A stretch of 12,598 nucleotides of DNA from Pavlovales sp. CCMP2436. Its lineage: Eukaryota; Haptophyta; Pavlovophyceae; Pavlovales. Each line of letters starts with the position of its first letter. The stretch's first letter is position 1. A program made the position numbers and the translations under genes. Below the pieces are notes generated by a model that was given only the letters and a program-made list of their open reading frames with translations, was not told where the DNA came from and ran no database searches. This document shows positions 1-6,700 of the stretch, one piece after another. The stretch spans positions 264,255 through 276,852 of the forward strand of contig MU631477.1 in NCBI GenBank assembly GCA_026770615.1. The letters are read 5' to 3'.

Positions 1-18
1 AAAAAAAAAAAAAAAAAA
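1..18. repeat. poly(A) run at window start
   Basis: Eighteen consecutive A residues open the window, followed by GC-rich sequence. It could be the A-tail of an element lying to the left, a simple homopolymer, or an assembly edge. The window does not show what precedes it. Confidence 0.85.
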
Positions 19-101
19 GTCCGGCCCCGTAAACGGCAGACTCCCAGTGGTGCAGCAACAACGGACTGTTAGCCTAAGACCATTGCCGAGCACATGGATA
101 G

Positions 102-345
102 CAGACCGTCAGTCGCGCAACGCATCTCGAGCTCAACCCCCCCTCCCTCCCCTCCCACCTCCCCCCACCACCCTGTTCTTATACGTGCATTTGTTCGTAA
201 TTAAAAGCAGGCGGTCCACAGACCGACGCTCAAGCAATGCATCTCGAGCTCAACGACCCCTCCTTCCTCTCCCACCCTGTTCTTAATACTTATAAATGTT
301 TTTTTTTGTAATTAAAACAGGCGGCGCGCAGACCGACGCTCGAAC
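102..345 (+). repeat. tandem repeat, about 117 bp unit, two copies plus a start
   Basis: The motif CAGACCG starts at 102, 219 and 329. Each of the first two units runs through GCATCTCGAGCTCAAC, a long C/T-rich tract, CCACCCTGTTCTTA, an AT-rich stretch, GTAATTAAAA and CAGGCGG. Spacings are 117 and 110 bp, the difference lying mainly in the C-rich and T-rich tracts. The third copy is only the first 15-17 bases. No protein-like frame spans it: the plus-strand frame at 47-286 is just the Pro/Ser-rich reading of the C tracts. Confidence 0.8.
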
Positions 346-690
346 AGATACTGGCGGGGCGGCACGCACTTCCCGCGTGGATGCGGGTGCGTTGCTTCTT
401 CTTCTTCTTATTTTTTAAGTACGACTCACTTTTATATAGGTTGGGTGGCAGATGGTGGGTTTCGGACATTAGGGTGCGGTCTCCAAGTGTGTGGGCGTGA
501 AAGCTGTCAGTCACCCTGGCTGCGTTGCTTTTATACTGGCTTATATGTGCTACATGTGCGTGTGTAAATTTTAGATGAACGTGGATGGGTCGACTCGGAT
601 CAAAGCGTTATAAAACTGCCCGCGTAAATGCGTTTTTTTTTTTTTTAGAACGCTCGTCACTGCCCTTTGGCCTTTGCCACACCCATCACG
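346..690. other. non-coding spacer with simple runs
   Basis: I see no gene here. The stretch holds a CTT/TTC run (about 394-409), a TATAAAA at 609-615, and a run of 14 T (633-646) followed by AG. The last would look like a 3' splice site, but no coding-like sequence follows it. Confidence 0.6.
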
Positions 691-748
691 TGTATCACAC
701 CCGCCACTGCTCTAGATCACTGCCCTAGACACCCGTCAATTCCACATG
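691..748 (+). repeat. 57-bp repeat, copy 1 (copy 2 at 979-1035)
   Basis: TGTATCACACCCGCCACTGC and what follows, up to CCACAT, recurs at 979-1035 with only a few base changes by eye. Each copy contains a small internal duplication around CTAGATC and CCCTAGAC. The second copy is part of the 120-bp tandem unit at 916-1105. A stand-alone AATAAA lies just downstream of copy 1, near 764. Confidence 0.85.
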
Positions 749-915
749 CAGGTGGTTGCGGGCAAATAAAAACCGTAACGGTAAGAAACTGAGCCTCGTT
801 TTTCGTGCCCTTCAATCGTAATTTAAGCAAAATTTAACCATTGTTTGTACATAAGTTGCTAAGAAACTGAGCCTCAGTCATAAAATCGCCGTTGTTGTTG
901 TCCGCGACCCCCTGT

Positions 916-1105
916 AACACCTGTGCGTACGCTCCCCCGGCAGAGTTATAAGAGCGGCGACAACGACGAAATCGAATATGTATCACACCCGCCACTGCCC
1001 TAGATCCCTGCCCTAGACACCCGTCAATCCCACATAACACCTGTGCACACGCTCCCTTCCCCCCTCTCCGCAGAGTTGGGAGAGCGGCGACAACGACGAA
1101 ATCGA
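916..1105 (+). repeat. 120-bp tandem duplication containing exon start
   Basis: AACACCTGTGC at 916 and at 1036 begin related units. Both run into a splice-acceptor-like CAG and then AGTT...AGAGCGGCGACAACGACGAAATCGA. The first unit has a shortened pyrimidine tract (CCCCCGGCAG) and ends at 975, followed by the 57-bp repeat (979-1035). The second unit has the fuller tract (CTTCCCCCCTCTCCGCAG) and leads into the long exon-like frame. So the 5' end of the exon at 1074 exists twice. Confidence 0.75.
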
Positions 1106-1460
1106 CTTGTGCGAGACCGGGCTCGTCATCAAGACTCCCTTTTCGATGGACTTCCTCTCAGACTTCCAGTTCCTCGTCGGCGCCTTTTTCGCGCTCTGTG
1201 CGCTCGGCTGCCTCTATGTGAACAAGGAGCTGCTCAACGACATCAGCCTACTCGCACTCGCGTCGGTGAGTCGGCGGCGGGAGGGATCACCACAGGCGGA
1301 GCCGATGCCGATGGACTGATCGCGGTGTCAATATTATAACTAGAATACAGTAATATATCTTTTATATAATCCGCTTGAGACCCGTCATCGTCGGTTCACA
1401 ACGACGTCATTCTCGCGAGTGAATCCGCCGTGCCCGCAGGGACCTCCAGCTGCGCCTGTA
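917..1460. mobile_element. about 540-bp insertion with CCTGTA direct repeats
   Basis: This segment is absent from the related repeat at 11055-11190 and is bounded by CCTGTA on both sides, as expected of a 6-bp target-site duplication. It contains a 120-bp tandem duplication and an exon-like coding piece (1074-1265). I see no terminal inverted repeats, no transposase frame and no A-tail, so the class is unknown. A deletion between two CCTGTA copies in the other repeat is the main alternative. Confidence 0.45.
1074..1265 (+). pseudogene. isolated internal exon of a membrane protein gene
   Basis: A 64-codon frame sits between a good acceptor (C/T tract then CCGCAG, ending at 1073) and a good donor (GTGAGT at 1266). 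Both ends are in phase 0, as in an internal exon. G or C ends 54 of 64 codons, matching the main gene's bias. The peptide begins with an acidic stretch (SGDNDEIDLCE), then has one strongly hydrophobic segment (FLVGAFFALCALGCLYV, about residues 32-49), then NKELLNDISLLALAS. I do not recognise the family. A one-helix organelle membrane subunit is possible but speculative. No partner exons are visible nearby, and it lies inside the 917-1460 insertion, so a captured or stranded exon is the best reading. A short ATG frame starts inside it at 1107, but splicing explains the ends better. Confidence 0.5.
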
Positions 1461-1592
1461 CGTTGAAGGTCCATCGCTGACAAAGATCACCTTGTTGAGT
1501 TGCCGAAGGTGCCCAAGTCCTCGCCAAAGTTGCCGTCACCGCGTCAAGCCCGCCGGTTTCTTTTCCCGTTGTCGTCACCACTGTTGCTCTCA
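1266..1592. other. spacer, partly repeat X
   Basis: After the donor at 1266 the sequence becomes AT-rich (1330-1375) with no second exon that I can recognise. It then enters the right half of repeat X (1455-1533). A minus-strand frame (1396-1596) is open but has no recognisable product and partly overlaps the repeat. Confidence 0.5.
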
Positions 1593-1829
1593 TCACTCGA
1601 TCTTGTCGAGTGTGTTGCCGGGTTTGCCCGCCCAGTTCGCCAGTGGACTGATTACCTTTGTGATGAACCCTGGGACAGACTCGCTAACGGCTCGAAAGAG
1701 AGCGTGCAGCGGCAGCGCCGGCAGCAAAACTGGCAGTGACTGCGATATCAGCGAAACCTCGGCAGCGGGCGCTTCAGCAGGTGCGTCAGTGGGAGGAGCC
1801 GCTGCCACACCAGTTGCCGCGTCCACCAA
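1593..1829 (-). pseudogene. minus-strand coding-like fragment, unknown
   Basis: A frame of about 80 codons on the minus strand ends in TGA at 1593. It has an Ala/Pro-rich start, a hydrophobic middle (SLPVLLPALPLHALF) and an end with ITKVISPLANWAGKPG. It has no ATG: the frame opens at a GTG and continues a few codons upstream, so if real it is an internal or terminal exon. An AAG|GTAATC donor-like site lies inside it. The plus strand is also open in places, so this is a weak call and the product is not recognised. Confidence 0.25.
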
Positions 1830-1859
1830 AATATAACCAATTATAGTAAGCTGAACTCA

Positions 1860-2060
1860 GAAGCTAGCGCGCCGCCTGAAAGCAAAGTTGTTTTATCATT
1901 CGTTTTATACATATACACAAAAATAGGACGAAATATATGATTACGTCTTATTTTTATATAAAAGAGTTAAAACTATTATGTTTATAAAATTTAATTCAAT
2001 CGAAAAATTGAATTCAATCAAAAAAATTGGGCCCCCCTTAACATTGTAACCACTCGTGGA
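1860..2060. other. AT-rich island with small hairpin
   Basis: No gene. This is an AT-rich block in otherwise GC-rich DNA. At 1993-2014, AATTCAAT and ATTGAATT form an 8-bp stem with a 6-base loop, and the motif CAATC-A-run-ATTG is repeated directly after it. It ends in ATTGGGCCCCCC. Confidence 0.6.
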
Positions 2061-2178
2061 CAAGAATCACACTGTGGGATACAGGCTGCCGGAGGTTCTT
2101 TGTCCGTTTATTATGTGCTACAGGTGCGGCACGTGCGCAGGCGAGAGCTGCATTTTGAGACGAGCGAGATCGGCCGCG

Positions 2179-2210
2179 GTCAGTGCGCCAGTCAGCGCGC
2201 CAGTCAGAGA
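2179..2210 (+). repeat. 12-bp tandem repeat, 2.5 copies
   Basis: GTCAGTGCGCCA, GTCAGCGCGCCA and a partial GTCAGAGA follow each other directly from 2179, 2191 and 2203. Confidence 0.8.
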
Positions 2211-2348
2211 GTTGTGTGCCTGATCAGCCTTAGCGGTGGGGACGGTATCCGTGTGCTCTGCAAAGGTTCCTTGATCCAAGTGTTTCTCAAAGCTTGGGAC
2301 CGGTGGAGACCTGTCAGGGGACGGACGTACTACTAGATATTTACACTC

Positions 2349-2382
2349 TGCACTGCACTGCACACTGCACTGCACTGCACAC
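2349..2382 (+). repeat. 17-bp perfect tandem repeat flanked by CTAGATAT
   Basis: TGCACTGCACTGCACAC occurs twice head to tail (2349-2365 and 2366-2382). It is itself built from CTGCA pentamers. The octamer CTAGATAT flanks it at 2333-2340 and 2385-2392. The units have no spacers, so this is a simple minisatellite and not an array. Confidence 0.85.
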
Positions 2383-2601
2383 TTCTAGATATGTTTTTTA
2401 GTGCTGTAGCTTGCTGGACTTATCGGACAGGACGGGTGCACTCTTTGCATATGTATGCACTTAAAAATGCAATGTACGTTCCGTCGATTCCGTCGTCTTT
2501 ACTGACTAAAGAAGCCTCTTAAAGAGTCTTTTTTTGACTAAACAAGTATTCAAGCGACCTAAAATGTATGCTAGCTCTCAGCCCCAGTGGCTTATCGCTA
2601 G

Positions 2602-2763
2602 GGCGAAGGAAGCAGACTAGTGCGAATCCGTCGGAATGTCGACGACGGCCCACGCCGAGAGCGGGAGGCGCACCACGCGGTGGCACGACTCTTGACAAAA
2701 TACAAAGTGCTGTGCATGGAGATGCGAGCGGAGGGGTTGCCGTTCGAAGTGGTGGCAGCGTGA
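2602..2763 (+). pseudogene. possible terminal exon of an unknown gene
   Basis: After an in-frame TAG (2599-2601) the frame stays open for 53 codons to TGA at 2761-2763. It reads as a charged, helical C-terminus: RLVRIRRNVDDG, then EREAHHAVARLLTKYKVLCM, then EMRAEGLPFEVVAA at the stop. About three quarters of codons end in G or C. Acceptor-like AG sites precede it (CTCAGCCCCAG near 2587, GCTAG at 2601, AGCAG at 2615). AATAAA follows about 150 bases after the stop. No ATG or upstream exon was found, so it is either a last exon whose other exons I cannot see, or a relic. The product is not recognised. Confidence 0.35.
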
Positions 2764-2910
2764 TCATGAAGCACGTGTGGCTTTCCCGTCGGTCCCACTC
2801 CTAGGCTGAAGGGTATTCAATACTTTCACAAGGTATGCGGCCGCGTTTACGCCGTGTGTCTCTATTTCGTGCTCTTAAGCTGGGCTTGGAATGTAGGGTC
2901 TTAAAAGGCA

Positions 2911-2916
2911 AATAAA
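2911..2916 (+). promoter_or_regulatory. AATAAA polyadenylation-like signal
   Basis: AATAAA sits within GGCAAATAAAAAGCC, about 150 bases after the stop codon at 2761-2763. The placement suits a 3' end for that frame. AT-rich spacer could also yield it by chance. Confidence 0.3.
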
Positions 2917-3253
2917 AAGCCTCAACTCATCAGAACTTCCTCAATAACTGTTTATATATTAGTAACATATAGTAATTAAATGTCAAAATTAATTAAATGA
3001 TAAATACTTTCTGAAAGTATATTGGCCAGGAATGATCAATAGGATCGTAACTAAGTGGGCACGGGGCTGCACCAGGGGTGAGCCAAACACAAATGAAGTT
3101 GTCTAGGCTACCCCACACATCACGCCGAGCCCCCCTCCCGCTTAGAGCAGGTCCATGTCGGCGCGCTGGTAAGCTGCTGGCACGTGCACCCACATGCTCG
3201 AAAATCGGCCCCCATGCTGATTTATTTTATATTTTATTATTAATGATATCACT
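2917..3253. other. spacer, AT-rich then GC-rich
   Basis: No gene supported. 2940-3010 and 3220-3250 are AT-rich. The GC-rich middle has short open frames on both strands without coding bias or motifs. Confidence 0.5.
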
Positions 3254-3378
3254 ACGCCAACGGGAGGCCGCATCATCACTCTGATTGAATCCTAGCTATC
3301 CCCATACCGTCTCGTCCATGGCGATGTGCGGCGACCCATGGTCCCCGCCGCTCGGTGCGTGAGCTACAGCGTGCCGAA
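3254..3378 (-). repeat. dispersed repeat Y, copy A (inverted relative to 11305-11430)
   Basis: The reverse complement of this stretch matches 11305-11430 over about 125 bp. Shared blocks in order are TTCGGCACGCT, GCGGCGGGGACC, CATCGCCATGGACG, ATTCAATCAGA and TGATGATGCGGCCT. The alignment needs only small gaps. The two copies point in opposite directions on either side of the main gene. Confidence 0.75.
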
Positions 3379-3464
3379 CCCATACTTTTACAAAGTAGAA
3401 ATATATGTGCTATTTGAAAGGCTCAGGGGTGGGACCGCCGTCGCGCGCAGGCGTGTTGCGCTTA

Positions 3465-3583
3465 ACCGTGAACGCAGGCGCCCGACTTTCTGTGGTGCAT
3501 GCCGTGCGAGGCGCAGCTGGCCTTCTCCATGCCGATGATCTCGAAGTCGTCGGCTATGTGGTGGACGCAGGCGCCCGGAATCG
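3465..3583 (-). CDS. minus-strand coding exon, product unknown
   Basis: Forty minus-strand codons are open between two TAA stops (3585-3587 upstream, 3462-3464 downstream). G or C ends 34 of the last 39, a bias as strong as in the main gene and hard to get by chance in this spacer. The frame is entered through an acceptor-like TTTTTTAAG. It ends in GGTTAAG, where GTTAAG could be a donor, so it may be an internal exon and the TAA may never be read. The peptide is rich in Cys and His (GACVHHIADDFEIIGMEKAS, then CASHGMHH), with GACVH at both ends. I do not recognise it, and no companion exon was identified. It lies head-to-head with the main gene, about 200 bases away. Confidence 0.4.
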
Positions 3584-3587
3584 CTTA

Positions 3588-3628
3588 AAAAATCGCATAT
3601 AAAAATCGCATATTTGTACTTAAAAAAT
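3588..3628 (+). promoter_or_regulatory. TATA-like AT-rich element upstream of main gene
   Basis: TATAAAA at 3598-3604 lies within a small direct repeat (AAAATCGCATAT twice). It is about 185 bases before the chosen ATG, in otherwise GC-rich sequence. It could be a core promoter for the main gene or part of a shared divergent promoter with the minus-strand frame at 3465-3583. Position and motif are the only evidence. Confidence 0.3.
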
Positions 3629-3692
3629 TCCATGCACGTTTCGGCGTCTTTAAATCTACATCGAACCAATCAATCTACAGTCCCCATCCGTG

Positions 3693-3727
3693 TGTCTGTT
3701 CCACCCAACGTGTCTGTTCCACCCACT
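3693..3727 (+). repeat. 18-bp tandem repeat in 5' leader
   Basis: TGTCTGTTCCACCCAACG and TGTCTGTTCCACCCACTC follow each other, ending about 60 bases before the ATG at 3789. The reading frame of the gene is open through it from an ATG at 3690, so it would encode a repeated CLFHPT peptide if that upstream start were used. Confidence 0.75.
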
Positions 3728-3788
3728 CGGTCTACCCGAGCGTCGAACGCACCTGGCACGCCGCCTTTGCACACACTCAGCGTCTGCG

Positions 3789-6700
3789 ATGGACCTCCTC
3801 GACGTGCCGCCGCCTGCGCGCCTGAGGCCCAGGAGTAAATCGGACGCGGGCACGGGCGCGAGGAGCAACGGCAAGGTCAGGCGCCCGCCCGCTGCCGCTG
3901 ACGCCACCGCCAGTGCGCGCGTGCCCGCGCCCGCGCCATCGCTGCCTGCCCTCGCCGACCAGCCCGCCGCCGCCAAACCCTCGGCCGCCAAGCCAAGCAA
4001 GCGCTTGCCGCGCCACGAGCAAGGCAGCTGGCTCGAGATGAGCTCGGGTGCGGAGCAGCGGCGGCAGCTGATGCGCTCGCCAAACGTGCTCGAGGCTCTC
4101 GCGCGCTTCTGGGCGGCGGCAGGGCTCGCGCCCGGAGACCGCATGTCGCAAGAACAGTACTGCGTCCTCTACGTGCGCGCTGCCTTCGCGCTCGGAGCTG
4201 CGAGCAAGAAGAGGCAGGACGGGCGCGCGCTCGCGCTCGCGCTCGAAGATTGGCGAAATGACATGGCCATGGCGTGCTGCGACGAGGCCAAGGGCATGCC
4301 CCAGCACGTCTTCTCGGCTGGACTCTTCGAACTTGCCGATGTGTGGGCGGAGGTAACATGCACCCTGCCCAAGCCTATCCCAGCACTAGCCCTGTACTAG
4401 CCCTCAGAAGCCCAGCCCTGCCCATCCCCTTCTCTCTCCACATACCAGGAGGAGGATGATGAAGAGGACGAGATGTATCGTCTTCATCTTGATCCTGATC
4501 TAACTCTGACTTAATCAGTTACTGTAATCATTTTTGTCCACGCATGAGCGCGCATCATCCCCCCCTCCCTCCGACTGGCCAGGGAGAGACAGAGGAAGCT
4601 TACATCGCATTCCTCAGCCGACTGCTCCGCCGCGTGACCAACGTCGTCACCTACGATGATGCATTTAGGTGCGTCTACGCAATCTCCATTCTTTTGACAG
4701 CGGTTGCATGCGCTAACCATGTGCTTTACCTATCTGTGCCTTCCTTAACCTCCACAGTAGTGCACTCGCGCTCGTCGCCGGCGTGCGGCGCGCTGTCGAC
4801 GAGCACGGTAAGCGCACCCTTGCCTCAAGCCCTAGCTCGTCACCCTAAGCCCGCTGCTACCGCTCTGCTTGCGCACTGACACTGTGTGTGTGTGTATGTG
4901 TGTGCGTGTGCTAATAAATATCATCGTAGACATTGGTGACGCCCAGCTGTCGGCATGGAGGGTGCTGGAACGACGGTTACTTCTCCTCAGAGAACTCGTG
5001 CTCGCACCGCGCCAACTCGGCGAACATGGTGGCGGTGACGGTCTGGCCGAGCTCCGCAATGGCCACCCGGATTCTGGTTTGGACTCCGGGGTCTCGGAAT
5101 CCGACGAGTCCGAGGGGCCGGGCTCGCCGAGGGGCACTTCACTCGCCATCCACGACGAGCTCGATAAGGTGTGCGGCATTTTTCCCATGACAGTCCCGCG
5201 ATGGGATATCATGCGGCCTTTGGGTGGTATCCCCATACTAGCCTCATCTTTCCCCTGTGTGACCCCCTTGTATGTATGTGCAACGAGCAGATGCATGTGG
5301 CGGTCGAGGCCCCACCTTCCGCTTTGCCAGTGTCCACTGCCACGGGCTCGATCGATTTGGAGCCCCAACCCGAACACGGCCAGATTGCTGCTGCTCCCGC
5401 GGTGGCGGCCGAGGCTGCAGTGTCCGCAGCTGCAGTTTCCGCTCCAACTGCAGTTGGCGTGCTGGCTCGGGCAGCTCGACGTGCAGGACACCGGTCTCAC
5501 TACCTGATGCACCCTACCTGCGTGAAACGCCCTGCTCTCGAGCTCCCGCGAGCTTCACCCGCCGCCGCCGCCGCCGCCGCCAGCACCCTTCCCACCAATA
5601 CGACTGATGAGGCTACGGAGGATGCTGACGCAGGGAGCATTGAGGGGGCAGTGGTGGAGGATGCGGCGGCGGAGGAGTCAAGCCTCTGCCCGTCGCGCGG
5701 TACATTTTTGTTTGTCACCTGTTGCTGTTTTTCAGTGCACATGCAGTTGTCCCCATTCTTACTTAACGGGTGTTCAAAAATCTCAGAGACCCTCCTGGAG
5801 ATGATGCGTGCGCTCGACCTCAATGTCAGCGACAAAGATACCGACGATGAATCCGGTCGCAAACGGCACCCGTTCGGGCGCAGCTGGGCCGTTGCGGCAG
5901 AGGGTGAGTCTAGCTCTATCCCTGTCTCTGATCTTAGGTCTCGCCCTCGCCCTCGTCTTCATCCTAGCTCTTGCCAGGTCCCTGCCCCAGTTCTGAACCT
6001 GGCACACTTTCTGATTTAGGTTCTAGAATGCATCTCCGTCTGCCCGTGCCTGACAAACTGTGCAGGCGTGACGACCAAGCGTGTGTGGGCTCTTGCCACG
6101 CAGAACGATCTACAAGTTGGTAAGAGATTTTTTCTCCGCACGCAACCCAGAGCCATATGCGACATAGTGCTTACACCCGCTGTACCCCTATGTGACGTGA
6201 TACAGCCATTGCTCGCGCGCGCGAGATACTTGGTAGAAAGAAACCCACCAGCGTGGAGGAAGCGGAGACACAGGTGAACGGCATATGCTACTTCCCGCTA
6301 GTTCTACCCCCTATATCCATCTTCCTCGTCCACTCTAAGCTCGTCTGCGTGTCTCTTGTACAACGGCTGTGCAGGAGGAGGCGGCGGCGAGGCGCGCGGC
6401 GGGTACCACCGGACTGCTCGGCTTCTGGTCGAAGTCAACAGCAGACGTGGAAATTCATGCCACTACTACTTCCGCTACCACCACTGCGTCGGCGGCTTCT
6501 CCTGCCTTAACTAAATTTGGCTCTGCAGCTTTAGCAGCTAGCTTCGCCACTGGTACGAGAGCTCGTGCAGCTGCGGCGTCGGCCAAGGCAAGGGCTATCT
6601 CAATTGAACTCGGTGAGCAGGCAGTCAACATCCCCATGCACTAATTAATTAGAATATCAGCTGTACTTTCTGACCCCCCCCCATCCCCAACTGCGACGTG

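Larger units (their letters stand above)
856..1533 (+). repeat. dispersed repeat X, interrupted copy
   Basis: The left part (856-916) and the right part (1455-1533) together match the continuous sequence at 11055-11190. The left parts agree at about 50 of 61 bases by eye. The right parts share tracts such as TTGCCGAA, GTGCCCA and GTCCTCGCC. The two halves join at CCTGTA, which appears once in the continuous copy and at both edges of the interruption here (911-916 and 1455-1460). The motif AAGAAACTGAGCCTC in the left half also occurs alone at 783-797. Read on the minus strand, both copies give similar short peptide stretches, but stops prevent calling a gene. Confidence 0.7.
2061..2601. other. 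spacer without convincing gene
   Basis: Nothing gene-like is supported here. It contains the two short tandem repeats listed separately and a pair of near-identical GACTAAA motifs with T-runs around 2502-2541. The small frames on both strands lack coding bias or recognisable motifs. Confidence 0.45.

Noticed and set aside
1..18. Poly(A) run as the tail of a retroposed copy
   Set aside because: Nothing to its left is visible and no target-site duplication can be tested.
2349..2382. Short repeats considered as a CRISPR-like array
   Set aside because: The two 17-bp units abut without spacers and the setting is eukaryotic: a simple minisatellite.
3690..3788. Upstream in-frame ATG that would extend the main protein by 33 residues
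   Set aside because: The extension is mostly the reading of an 18-bp tandem repeat and is unlike the following sequence. The ATG at 3789 has a better local context. It cannot be excluded without 5' transcript data.
3656..4359. Three long overlapping minus-strand frames opposite exon 1
   Set aside because: They give Arg/Ala-rich peptides typical of antisense to GC-rich coding DNA, while the plus strand carries the recognisable helical module.
6019..6065. Alternative earlier acceptor for exon 7 (GATTTAG at 6013-6019)
   Set aside because: Using it shifts the frame and meets a stop after about 38 codons, whereas the acceptor at 6065 keeps phase into exons 8-17.
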